Source: Gelidibacter salicanalis (GTDB lineage: Bacteria; Bacteroidota; Bacteroidia; Flavobacteriales; Flavobacteriaceae). From it: 64,000 nt of DNA. Under the pieces are notes generated by a model. It was given only the letters and a program-made list of their open reading frames with translations. It was not told where the DNA came from and made no database searches. The stretch lies in NCBI RefSeq assembly GCF_007997285.1, contig NZ_VORX01000001.1:124001-188000 (forward strand). The letters run 5' to 3'. How positions within the stretch are numbered: position 1 is the stretch's first letter; each line of letters opens with the position of its first letter. The translations under genes were made by a program, and so were the position numbers. Positions 44,466 through 52,821 of the stretch are shown here, piece by piece.

Positions 44466-45320
44466 TTAGTTTGGATTGTTAATTTCAGACGGGACTACCA
44501 AAAAAGGTATGGTTAAATGAAACCCTATTTGGTTGACGGTCGATTTAAAAAATATATTCTCAAAAAATGATTTTTTATTGTTGATCATGACCAACAGGTC
44601 AATGGCAAAGTGTTCCTGAACATTAAGAATGGCCTGCATCACATCGTTGCCTTGAACTTCATGAATTTGATACGTTGCCGGTAACAATAAGTGCTCTAAG
44701 CGTGCTTTATTATTGAATTGTGCCTCAGTGCATACGGTAGTTAGTACGTGTAGCACGTGTATAGTGGCCTCCTGCTTTTGGGCAAGAGTCAGTAGTGCTG
44801 TAAATGGATTTATTTGGTACGAAATTCCATAATCAGTAGGGAATAAAATGGCGCTCGGTTTTTTATATGCAAATCCTTCAGGGATTGCCAGTACCGGACA
44901 TTTCACATTTTTAAAGACGTGCACAGTATTCGATCCAAAAAGTACTTCTTTTGCGCCCGTGGCTCCTTTTGTGCCCATCACAATCATATGAATGGTATGC
45001 GTTTCCATAAATCCGGTTATTCCGGAGATGAGGTTGTCAAACCTAGCCATCTCCTGGATATCGTGTTTGGGATTATGTCCAAACTTTTCAAAAATACGCG
45101 CTCTCAAACCCTTTAATTGTTGTTGCGCACTGTTTCTGATGGTGTCCTCCAAACCAAATTGCGCAGGATAGCCCAGCACATATTCTACATGATAAATTAC
45201 CGGCGTATAGGTGTTCAGGAGATAAAATGTACACACCTCGTCATGAAACAATTCCATGGCATAAACAATGGCATTCCATGAATTTTCCGAGAAATCAGTG
45301 GGTAGGAGTATGTTTTTCAT
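44466..45320 (-). CDS. Universal stress protein, two Usp domains
   Basis: 284 aa. NILLPTDFSENSWNAIVYAM and ATP motif GTKGATGAKEVLFGS; C-terminal domain degenerate (HFAIDLLVMINNKKSFFEN). Spaced 18 bp from the preceding paralogue at 45339-46190. The ATP-motif region is close to that of the plus-strand gene at 39115 (both KEV-FGSNT), suggesting these two are the nearest relatives. Confidence 0.88.
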   Translation of the reverse strand: MKNILLPTDFSENSWNAIVYAMELFHDEVCTFYLLNTYTPVIYHVEYVLGYPAQFGLEDTIRNSAQQQLKGLRARIFEKFGHNPKHDIQEMARFDNLISGITGFMETHTIHMIVMGTKGATGAKEVLFGSNTVHVFKNVKCPVLAIPEGFAYKKPSAILFPTDYGISYQINPFTALLTLAQKQEATIHVLHVLTTVCTEAQFNNKARLEHLLLPATYQIHEVQGNDVMQAILNVQEHFAIDLLVMINNKKSFFENIFFKSTVNQIGFHLTIPFLVVPSEINNPN

Positions 45321-45338
45321 TGGTTGTATTTTAAAGTG

Positions 45339-46190
45339 TTAGGCGTCTCTCTTTATGTTTTGCATGGCAAAAAATGGCACGTTGAGTTTTAAGCTCAATT
45401 GATCCACACGAGAAGGGTATAAGAACGATTCTAAAAATGATTCTCTGGTATTCACCATCACCAGCATATCGATAGGATGGTTTGCCACATACGCTTCAAT
45501 AGCCGTTACCACATCTTTGCTGTCTATCGTTTTAAAATTAACCTCATTTTTACAGAGCGCTTCCTTCATAAAACGTTGGTTGTCTTCTTGTCTAATGGAT
45601 AGTTTTGAGCTTTTAGAAATATAAACCACATCAACCACTGAACGGTATGGAGCTATCATGTCGCAAAATAATTTAAGCTCTCTCCTTTTGTAAGGGATGA
45701 GGTAGTTGGTAGGGAAGAGCACGTGTTTGGGTTGTGAGTAGGTCTGATTCTCGGGTATTGCCAATACAGGACATTTCACATATTTTAAAACTTGCAAGGT
45801 CTGGCTTCCAAAAGTGATTTTTTTGTCGTTGCTTTTTCCTTTTGTTCCCATCACAATAAGGTCGATGTTTTTCTCATCTACAATTTTATCAGATTCATCA
45901 ATAAGAATATTATTGGAAGACACCGTGATATACGTGTGCTGCGGATTTGGAGAAATGTCATTGATCTCTTTTAAAATAAGCTCCAGTTGTTCCGCTGATC
46001 TCTGTGCAACCTGGGTAGTCACGTCGTGCAAATTGTCTCGCGTGACATCTATAGTCTCCTGATAGATCGCGTCTTGGTAAGCATGCATGAGGTAGAAATT
46101 GCACTTTTCATATTTAAAAAGTTCGAGTGCATAGCTCACAGCATTCATGGCATTTTCTGAAAAATCTGTCGGTATTAGTATATTTCTCAT
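45339..46190 (-). CDS. Universal stress protein heading the minus-strand operon
   Basis: 283 aa. NILIPTDFSENAMNAVSYAL and ATP motif GTKGKSNDKKITFGS; second domain with NHPIDMLVMVNTRESF. It follows its own FNR-like site and -7 box (46213-46255) and opens a run of eight close genes to 39987: four Usp, ATP-cone/endonuclease, beta-CASP hydrolase and coiled-coil protein make up this operon with spacers of 4-82 bp. Confidence 0.88.
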   Translation of the reverse strand: MRNILIPTDFSENAMNAVSYALELFKYEKCNFYLMHAYQDAIYQETIDVTRDNLHDVTTQVAQRSAEQLELILKEINDISPNPQHTYITVSSNNILIDESDKIVDEKNIDLIVMGTKGKSNDKKITFGSQTLQVLKYVKCPVLAIPENQTYSQPKHVLFPTNYLIPYKRRELKLFCDMIAPYRSVVDVVYISKSSKLSIRQEDNQRFMKEALCKNEVNFKTIDSKDVVTAIEAYVANHPIDMLVMVNTRESFLESFLYPSRVDQLSLKLNVPFFAMQNIKRDA

Positions 46191-46212
46191 GGTTTCCTAA
46201 GTGTTTATTTTA

Positions 46213-46255
46213 TAAATTTAGAAAGTAAACGAGACAAAACCTATGATAAATATCA
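46213..46255 (-). promoter_or_regulatory. FNR-like site and -7 box of the Usp operon
   Basis: TGATAAATATCA (46244-46255) is a TGAT-N4-ATCA palindrome; on the minus strand a -7-like box TAAATTTA follows at 46220-46213. The centre-to-box-end distance is 36.5 bp, identical to the other two sites. Confidence 0.75.
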
Positions 46256-46288
46256 GATCCTTAGGGTGAAAGGAGAAGATGGAGATTT

Positions 46289-47125
46289 TTAATGCAATAC
46301 AAGAAATGGAACATCAGTGTGGTAACTTATTTTTTCAATTTTGGAATGGAATAAGATGTGTTGAAAATAGTTTAGGTTTTTGGCCACCATGGTAATCATG
46401 TCAATATTTCGGCTTTCTACAAAGCATTGTACGGCATCTGCAACTTTGGTGTTGGTCAGAAAATGAAAGCTATGGTCCAAGTTACTGAAATAATCTTCTA
46501 GAAGTTCTTTGTTTTTAATTTGATCGCTGTTGAGAGACGTATCTTTTTTGCTGATGTTCAAAATCCGGATGGCCGCATCGTGTTTTTCGATAATGTTCAC
46601 TGCTGGCTCAAGGATGTTGATGTTATAAAGCATCGAAAAATCAGTAGGAAAGGCCACTTCCTTTAATTCAGTGTATTTGGCGTTTTCAGGAACCACTAAG
46701 GAGTTGCAATGTACTTTGGTAATCACATCCCCCGTATTGCTTCCAATAATCAATTTTTTGAGTCCCGAAGCCCCTTTAGTGCCCATGATAATCATATGTA
46801 TTTTTTTCTCGCTGACCTGCTGTCTGATGGCGTCCACCAAGAAATTATGATCCGTTACCGTGTAGAATTTGTGTTTTTTGTTGGTGGTTAGCGTTGAAAT
46901 TTGATGTACTAAATCCCGTAACCTTGCTTTTGCAGTTTGGGTATACACATCCGTCACTGGTACGCTAGAGACCAGGTAAGGTGAATCGCAGAGAGCTATA
47001 TCACTCGGTTTTATGACGTGCAGTAAATAAAAATTGCATGCCGATTCTTCAAACAGATGCAAAGCATACGTCATCGCATTCAATGCGTTATCTGAAAAAT
47101 CTGTGGGCAATAATATATTTTTCAT
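46289..47125 (-). CDS. Universal stress protein, two Usp domains
   Basis: 278 aa. NILLPTDFSDNALNAMTYAL and ATP motif GTKGASGLKKLIIGS; C-terminal domain with FVESRNIDMITMVAKNLNYF lacks the motif. It has its own promoter and FNR-like site and lies between the regulator gene and the Usp operon; the gap to the next gene (98 bp) holds the next site. Confidence 0.88.
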   Translation of the reverse strand: MKNILLPTDFSDNALNAMTYALHLFEESACNFYLLHVIKPSDIALCDSPYLVSSVPVTDVYTQTAKARLRDLVHQISTLTTNKKHKFYTVTDHNFLVDAIRQQVSEKKIHMIIMGTKGASGLKKLIIGSNTGDVITKVHCNSLVVPENAKYTELKEVAFPTDFSMLYNINILEPAVNIIEKHDAAIRILNISKKDTSLNSDQIKNKELLEDYFSNLDHSFHFLTNTKVADAVQCFVESRNIDMITMVAKNLNYFQHILFHSKIEKISYHTDVPFLVLH

Positions 47126-47143
47126 TTGTTAAATCTTCATGAA

Positions 47144-47186
47144 CAAATGTAAATGCCATTAAGGCCTTAAAAAATGATAAAAATCA
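47144..47186 (-). promoter_or_regulatory. FNR-like site and -7 box of the solitary Usp gene
   Basis: TGATAAAAATCA (47175-47186) followed on the minus strand by a full-consensus -7 box TACATTTG at 47151-47144. Spacing from palindrome centre to box end is again 36.5 bp. The ATG lies 18 bp behind the box. Confidence 0.8.
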
Positions 47187-47206
47187 TATCTAATTTTGGG
47201 AGCGTA

Positions 47207-48256
47207 TTAACTTATACTTTTAAGTTTCTCAATATCAATGATTCTGATATTCCGACCTTCAATTTCCAAGATGCCTTCCTTTCTGAAAGATGACATGGTT
47301 CTAATCAGTGTTTCCGTAGCAATACCGGCCACACTTGCCAAATCATTACGTGAAATGCGGATGGCTTCATCTGGTCTTTTGTTGAGCTTTTCGGCGAATT
47401 TAAGAATGGTTGTAGCTGTTTTTTTATGGACGGAACTATAGGCCATTTGCAGGAGTTGATCCTTAGTGCCTTTTAAATCTTCGGTCAACAAGTTGATCAA
47501 TTCCATAGTCACCTGATGATTGGTGTTCAGAATTCCCTTTAATACATTATTGGAAACGCCTACCAATTCTGTAGGCTGTATGGCTGTGGCAGTTTCTTGA
47601 TAAGGGGTGTTTTCAGTAAATGAGGTGTAGCCAAATAAATCATCTTCTTTGTGCAAAGCCGTGGTTAATTCCTTGCCTTGTTCATCTAATTTATGACATT
47701 TTACCAAGCCTTTTAAAATGAGGTAAATGGTGTTGGCATGATCTCCTTCTACATAAATATGTTGCCCTTCCGCAAATTTTACAATCGCTCCGTTGTCATC
47801 GAAAAAGTTTTTGAGGTCGTTCAGCGTTCGCAGTTCTCCATGGTTTTCAGAAACTGGTTCAACTTTTTCCTGAATTTCCTTGAGAATAGAAATTTTAGCC
47901 AACCTACTTTCTATAGCGCTGATCAATTCTTCTTCACTAAACGGTTTCGTGATGTAATCATCAGCCCCCAAGTTCATGCCTCGTCTCACATCTTGTCGTT
48001 CGGTTTTTGCGGAGAGGTAAATAAAAGGGATGTATTTTGTGCTTTCGTCGTTAGAAAGGGCTTCCAAAACCGCATAACCGTCCATTTCTGGCATCATGAT
48101 ATCGCAGACGATCAAATCAGGAAGATGTTTTTTTGCCAATTGCATCCCTATTTTTCCATTGGGTGCGGTCATGACCTGATAATCTGAAAGTTCTAATAAC
48201 TCTGCAGTATTCTCTCTTAAAACGGTGTCATCCTCAATCAATAATAATCTTCTCAT
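47207..48256 (-). CDS. Response regulator fused to a CRP/FNR-type DNA-binding protein
   Basis: 349 aa. Receiver domain 1-120 with acidic pocket E8-D9-D10, phosphoacceptor D52 (IVCDIMMPEMDG), S82 and K104. Residues about 150-265 are a cyclic-nucleotide-type sensor barrel (VEGDHANTIYLILKGLVKCHKLDEQG). Residues about 270-349 are a CRP/FNR winged helix with SRNDLASVAGIATETLIRTMSSFRKEG; the helix pattern TETxxR corresponds to the FNR E-x-x-S-R pattern with Ile in place of Ser. The few Cys residues rule out an FNR-type iron-sulfur cluster. It follows the histidine kinase by 3 bp and is the best candidate to bind the TGAT-N4-ATCA sites. Confidence 0.88.
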   Translation of the reverse strand: MRRLLLIEDDTVLRENTAELLELSDYQVMTAPNGKIGMQLAKKHLPDLIVCDIMMPEMDGYAVLEALSNDESTKYIPFIYLSAKTERQDVRRGMNLGADDYITKPFSEEELISAIESRLAKISILKEIQEKVEPVSENHGELRTLNDLKNFFDDNGAIVKFAEGQHIYVEGDHANTIYLILKGLVKCHKLDEQGKELTTALHKEDDLFGYTSFTENTPYQETATAIQPTELVGVSNNVLKGILNTNHQVTMELINLLTEDLKGTKDQLLQMAYSSVHKKTATTILKFAEKLNKRPDEAIRISRNDLASVAGIATETLIRTMSSFRKEGILEIEGRNIRIIDIEKLKSIS

Positions 48257-48259
48257 GTG

Positions 48260-49501
48260 TTATGCTTTGTTTGGTAATGTAATTTTAAAAACACTCCCTT
48301 CGTGTTCTTCACTTGTAAATGAAATAGTTCCTCCTAAATTCTCAAGATGTCCTTTTACAATATTCAATCCGATGCCCGTACCCTGAATATTCAATACATT
48401 TTCCGCTCTAAAATACCGATTAAAAATATTTTTCTGTTCCACTTCCGGAATTCCAATGCCGTTATCCTTGATTCTGAACACGGTATTATGTTCGTTTTGC
48501 GAAATTTTTATATCAATATTGGTGTGTTCTGGTGAGTATTTAATCGCATTATGGACAATATTGGACAAGGATAATTCTAAAATCTTTTCGTCCTGATGTA
48601 AAGACATATCATCAATATTATCCGGATAATTAATATTCTGTCCGTCCTTTAAAAGCATGTTTGCATTATATATGACTTCATTAAGCACTTTGCTCAATTT
48701 AAAAGTCTTAAACGTATAGTTCACTTTACCGGTTTCCAAGCGTTCTACGGATAAAAAATCATTTAGAATGTTGTTGAGGTAGTGCACTTTACTGGTAATG
48801 GTCTTCAGATGCTTGTCTCGCTTTTCCTGATCTTCTGTTAATTTATATTTCCCTAATAAAACGGTAGAGGTCAGGATGCCACTTAAAGGCGTCTTGAATT
48901 CGTGAGACACCAACGAAAGAAATTTCGTTTTAAGTTCATTCAGTTCTATTTCCCGTTTCAGAGCGATTTTAGTTTTTTCTTCCGCTTTAATCCGACGCTT
49001 ATTCTCATTGTCTAATTCTACATTGGCAAATTTGAGTTCTTCTACAATATTATGTAATGATTGGGTCCGATCTTCAACTTTTTTCTCCAGTTGATTGTTA
49101 AGTTCTATAATTTGATGTTCCTGTCTTTTTCTATCGCTGATATCGATAATGAGCGCCATGACAAACGTTTTGCCGTTTATTTCAAACGGATTTAAACCTG
49201 CTTCAACCGGAAAAATGGAACCATCCTTTCTTTTGCCGTAAATATCGCGGCCTTTGCCCATTTGTCGTCGTTCATGCTTGGCCATAAACCGATTAAAATG
49301 TCCACCGTGGTTTGCATGGTAGTTTTTAGGAATTAAGGTGTTTAAAGGCTGTCCTACAAGACCTTCCCGGGTGTATCCAAAAATTTGTTCGGCAGAGGTA
49401 TTGACTTCCATAATGGTTTGAGTTTCATCAACGATGATGACACCTTCTGAAACGGCTCCTAAGAGAATTTTAAATACTTTTCTTTGATCTTCTTTAAACA
49501 T
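48260..49501 (-). CDS. PAS-domain sensor histidine kinase, FixL-like
   Basis: 413 aa, without membrane segments, so a cytoplasmic sensor. PAS domain about 10-130, then a coiled coil (about 135-190), the H box FLSLVSHEFKTPLSGIL, N box LSNIVHNAIKYSP, G1 DNGIGIP and G2 GTGIGLNIVKGHL. The PAS segment aligns without gaps to FixL from ILMPEP/LIPKNY to GRIVTG/GRDIYG: H65 falls on the FixL haem ligand His and R85 on the distal Arg. Many PAS domains of this general type share such a His without binding haem, so oxygen sensing is a hypothesis. Confidence 0.88.
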   Translation of the reverse strand: MFKEDQRKVFKILLGAVSEGVIIVDETQTIMEVNTSAEQIFGYTREGLVGQPLNTLIPKNYHANHGGHFNRFMAKHERRQMGKGRDIYGKRKDGSIFPVEAGLNPFEINGKTFVMALIIDISDRKRQEHQIIELNNQLEKKVEDRTQSLHNIVEELKFANVELDNENKRRIKAEEKTKIALKREIELNELKTKFLSLVSHEFKTPLSGILTSTVLLGKYKLTEDQEKRDKHLKTITSKVHYLNNILNDFLSVERLETGKVNYTFKTFKLSKVLNEVIYNANMLLKDGQNINYPDNIDDMSLHQDEKILELSLSNIVHNAIKYSPEHTNIDIKISQNEHNTVFRIKDNGIGIPEVEQKNIFNRYFRAENVLNIQGTGIGLNIVKGHLENLGGTISFTSEEHEGSVFKITLPNKA

Positions 49502-50026
49502 GGACTTGGGGCAAAAAAATAGAAGGGATAAAAATACGAAATTTTGACCTTATTAACCATGATTAGACACTGTTTCGGTAAGGCGTCTTCTAAACATTAG
49601 AGCATAAAATTCATAATCAGTGCGCTATCAGACCTATTTAAATTTTTTAGATAAAATTCTTAGGAATTTATAAAGGCAATGATCCCGTGGCAAATTCTGA
49701 TTTGGGTAATTATTAAAATATGCATCATTTAGTATGTTTTGAAGTTAGCGTATCCCTTCTATGGAAACTTTTGTGGTTAAATGAGCGATGTCATTTGCTG
49801 CTCATGCAGATATCGCTAGTTTTATGTCAGAATTTTAACCATTAAAAATACCGTTGACAATAATTGAGCTACATTTAGTTTCAATTGTTTTAATTTTGAT
49901 CGAGATGCTATGATTTTATAACTCAATTCTGCGCTGTTCTGCGGTTTCTTATCTGAACACTACTTTAGTTCCTTTATGTTCAATTGCGGATGAGCAGGTC
50001 AATTATGTTAACTTTAAACGTAAACT
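49502..50026. other. Divergent intergenic region, nothing specific recognised
   Basis: 525 bp between the kinase gene (minus) and the patatin gene (plus). It must hold both promoters. No TGAT-N4-ATCA site, RNA gene, repeat or useful frame was seen on either strand. Confidence 0.5.
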
Positions 50027-50824
50027 ATGCAAAAAAATGACCTAAAAATCGGTTTGGTGCTATCTGGCGGCGGGATGCGCGGTGCTGCCCATATAGGGGT
50101 TATTAAAGCTTTGGAAGAACATCATATTTATCCTACCCATATCTCGGGGTCGAGTGCCGGCGCGATTGTAGGGGCGCTTTATGCCTCCGGTCTTTCTTGT
50201 GATGCTATGCTTACCTTCTTTAAGCAAGTCCAACTGTTGGGATTTACAAAATATGCCATTAATAAACCCGGATTTATTGATGCGGAGAAGTTTTACGATG
50301 AATTTAAAGTCTATCTTAAAGAAGATGACTTTTCATTTTTGAATAAAAAACTGTACATCACCGGTACTAATATATTGACCGGGAAGTTAAAGATTTTCGA
50401 AAAAGGAGAACTGATCAAACCTGTTTTGGCTTCTGCTGCCTTCCCTGGCTTGTTTGCGCCCGTAAAAATTAAAACTTCTTATTATACAGATGGTGGCGCC
50501 TTAAATAACTTTCCAATTGAACCTTTAAAGGGCAAATGTGACCGTCTTATTGGGGTTTACGTAGATGGTGTGGATGTGGTAACAATGAAAGCCTTAAAAC
50601 ATTCGCACAACGTAGTGGAGCGGGTTTTTAAAATAAAGGCTGTTTTAGAGAACCAGCATAAATTTAAGGACTGCGACCTGATGATTTCTCCGGAGAAACT
50701 GGATGTCTTTGGAACGTTCGATAGGAAAAACATCGATCAAATTTTTGAAATTGGGTACAAAGCAGCCACAACGGCTCTACAAGGTGTTGATCTCGATAGT
50801 TTTAGAGCAAGAGCTAAATCTTAA
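50027..50824 (+). CDS. Patatin-like phospholipase
   Basis: 265 aa, cytoplasmic. Oxyanion loop GGGMRG (residues 14-19), nucleophile S43 in GSSAG, and the catalytic Asp in YTDGGALNNFP (about residue 158). Patatin-like enzymes hydrolyse acyl chains from phospholipids or other lipids. The gene stands alone and is followed by a nested hairpin. Confidence 0.92.
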   Translation: MQKNDLKIGLVLSGGGMRGAAHIGVIKALEEHHIYPTHISGSSAGAIVGALYASGLSCDAMLTFFKQVQLLGFTKYAINKPGFIDAEKFYDEFKVYLKEDDFSFLNKKLYITGTNILTGKLKIFEKGELIKPVLASAAFPGLFAPVKIKTSYYTDGGALNNFPIEPLKGKCDRLIGVYVDGVDVVTMKALKHSHNVVERVFKIKAVLENQHKFKDCDLMISPEKLDVFGTFDRKNIDQIFEIGYKAATTALQGVDLDSFRARAKS

Positions 50825-50874
50825 ATCAAATCACGTCTAGTCATTAAGGGCGTTTTTAATTATTGGGGAAATCG

Positions 50875-50935
50875 CTTTTCTCAACTAAAAATTTCGAATC
50901 CTAAGATTTTTAGTTTTGTAGAATGCTGAGAAAAG
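50875..50935 (+). terminator. Nested long stem-loop after the patatin gene
   Basis: CTTTTCTCA (50875-50883) pairs with TGAGAAAAG (50927-50935) and, inside it, ACTAAAAAT (50884-50892) pairs with ATTTTTAGT (50906-50914), followed by TTTATTTTT. It is probably a terminator, although the interrupted stem is unusual. Confidence 0.6.
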
Positions 50936-50992
50936 TTTATTTTTCGCTCTAAACACCGCTATTTTTAGAAGTAGGGGAGCTTAGCATTACGT

Positions 50993-51637
50993 ATGAAAAC
51001 CTATAAAGTCAATAAGATTGATGTCAACCATATGACTATCAACGGAAGAGTAGATCATCCCTTATGGGAAAATGCCGTAGTGTTGAATGATTTCTCTTCA
51101 CCGTGGCATTTTGAATCGGTAGAAGATATCGAGTTTCGGGCGCTCTATGATGAAGACACCTTGTTCGTTTCATTTAAAGTTAGCGACTCACATTTGCATA
51201 TAGACAGTACGGACGATTCCAAAAAAAGTGTGGATAATTCAGATAGGGTAGAGTTGTTTTTAAGATCAGACAAACATCTTGATCCTTACTACTGTTTGGA
51301 AATTGATCCGTTAGCGCGCGTGCAAGATTTTACGGCGCGTCCTAATCGGCAATTCGATTTTTCTTGGAATTGGCCCAAAGAGGCCATCGAAATTAAATCG
51401 CACTTTACAGAGACCCATTTCTTTGTGGAGTTGGCATTGCGTATGACAACACTACAAGAATTTAATTTGATCCAAAAAGACGGTACAATCGAAGCGGGGA
51501 TTTTTCGGGCAAAATACAATCAACAACAAAATGGCGAATTCGAACCTACTTGGATCACTTGGGTTGATCCTCAAACTGAAACGCCAGAATTCCATACAGC
51601 ATCGTCTTTTGGGAAATTGAAATTGGAGAACTATTAA
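50993..51637 (+). CDS. CBM9-like carbohydrate-binding protein
   Basis: 214 aa without a recognisable signal peptide. The pattern DHPLWENAVVLNDFSS, FRALYDEDTLFVSFKVSD, DRVELFLRSDKHLDPYYCLEIDP and WNWPKEAIEIK is that of the family 9 carbohydrate-binding-module-like fold used by stand-alone bacterial proteins. It may bind a sugar, but the context (end to end with the LacI gene, stops overlapping by 4 bp) gives only a loose link to the amino-sugar locus. Confidence 0.8.
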   Translation: MKTYKVNKIDVNHMTINGRVDHPLWENAVVLNDFSSPWHFESVEDIEFRALYDEDTLFVSFKVSDSHLHIDSTDDSKKSVDNSDRVELFLRSDKHLDPYYCLEIDPLARVQDFTARPNRQFDFSWNWPKEAIEIKSHFTETHFFVELALRMTTLQEFNLIQKDGTIEAGIFRAKYNQQQNGEFEPTWITWVDPQTETPEFHTASSFGKLKLENY

Positions 51638-52671
51638 GGTCTTAAAAATGGGGTTACATTTTCTGAATTGATAATGTCTATAGGAAGTAGAAATTTTTCA
51701 GGGATCTGTTTGTCAAAAACCAAATGCTCAATAAGATATTTTAAGCCTAAATAGGCCTGCTGCCTGGGATTTTGGTGAATTAAGAAGTCGATTGTCCCGT
51801 TGTTAAGGTAATTGACGTTGTCAGACAGTAAATCGTAGCCGACTAATTTAATCTGCGTTTTGTTTTCAGATTCTAAAAGGCGCGCCACATGAAATGCCTT
51901 AGAGTTGGTAACAAATATTCCTTCTAATTGGGGATGATCATTAAGAAAGTCGCGCAGTTTATCTTCCGTTTCAACATACTTCACTTTACAGGTTAAAATC
52001 GTATTATCAAAACCTTTTAAATCGTCATAATAACTTTTAAAACCTTTTTCTTTTTCCTGCATGTGCACGGCATTCTTGTATTTTTCATCAATATGGATGA
52101 TGGCCATATCGCCTGTACTGCTTATACTATGAAGTAATTTGGCCGCTATTCTGCCGCTCTGGTAAAGATCCTGACCAATAAAACTTGCGGTTGAAGAGGT
52201 GATTTGGTTATTAAACGTCCCTACTTTTATGTTTAAGGATTGGTAGTGCTGTAACACACTGGTCGCTTCCTTGTAAAACAAAGGCACCATTAATATGACG
52301 TCTGGTTCTGATTGTAACAGCGCTTCATTGTGGTCTAAAAAATCCGCAGTATCTGTGGGGTCATAAAGAAAAGTGTTGATTCGCACATCAAAGGCACTAA
52401 ACTCAGCCAAAGCACTGTTTATGCCGTCCATACACACTGCCCAGTAGGGGTCTAAGCTCGGATCAGGAATGAGCACCCCAATCGTAAAGACTTTGTTGTT
52501 CTTCAGGTTACGGGCAATCAAATTGGGCTGGTAATTAATCTCCGTGAGTAAGGCTCTTACCTTTTGCTCTACGTCTTTTGCCACATTCCCTCTATTGTGT
52601 ATCACACGGTCTACGGTCCCTTTGGAAACTCCTGCCAATTGGGCAATATCTTTAATGGTATATTTTTTCAT
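51634..52671 (-). CDS. LacI-family regulator of the amino-sugar locus
   Basis: 345 aa from the ATG at 52671. The LacI helix-turn-helix is clear (YTIKDIAQLAGVSKGTVDRVIHNRG), followed by the hinge (QPNLIARNLKNNK) and a type 1 periplasmic-binding-like domain (IGVLIPDPSLDPYW, LVGYDLLSDNVNYL). KGTVDRV and the binding domain place it in the branch that resembles sugar-binding proteins. It is divergent from the operon starting at 52866, and a palindrome over the operon's -7 box is its likely operator. The ligand is probably an amino sugar or its phosphate. Confidence 0.9.
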   Translation of the reverse strand: MKKYTIKDIAQLAGVSKGTVDRVIHNRGNVAKDVEQKVRALLTEINYQPNLIARNLKNNKVFTIGVLIPDPSLDPYWAVCMDGINSALAEFSAFDVRINTFLYDPTDTADFLDHNEALLQSEPDVILMVPLFYKEATSVLQHYQSLNIKVGTFNNQITSSTASFIGQDLYQSGRIAAKLLHSISSTGDMAIIHIDEKYKNAVHMQEKEKGFKSYYDDLKGFDNTILTCKVKYVETEDKLRDFLNDHPQLEGIFVTNSKAFHVARLLESENKTQIKLVGYDLLSDNVNYLNNGTIDFLIHQNPRQQAYLGLKYLIEHLVFDKQIPEKFLLPIDIINSENVTPFLRP

Positions 52672-52746
52672 GATCGACATTTGTTTCGCATGCAATAGAT
52701 GTTTATATTCGCATAACTGTGTTCGAGCACAATTTATGAAAAATCC

Positions 52747-52777
52747 TTGGTTATTTCAAATTCAAACCTTAGGTTTG
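52747..52777 (+). promoter_or_regulatory. Amino-sugar operon promoter with overlapping operator
   Basis: TTG (52747-52749), 20 bp, TAGGTTTG (52770-52777) form a consensus promoter. The perfect 15-bp palindrome CAAACCT-T-AGGTTTG (52763-52777) covers the -7 box, so a bound dimer would block RNA polymerase. This is the expected position of a LacI operator. Confidence 0.7.
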
Positions 52778-52821
52778 TGTTTAAGAAACAATTTTATTGA
52801 TCAGAATTTCAAGGTTTCTGA

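Noticed and set aside
49502-50026. Autoregulatory FNR-like site before the kinase gene
   Set aside because: No palindrome of the type was found in this intergenic region.
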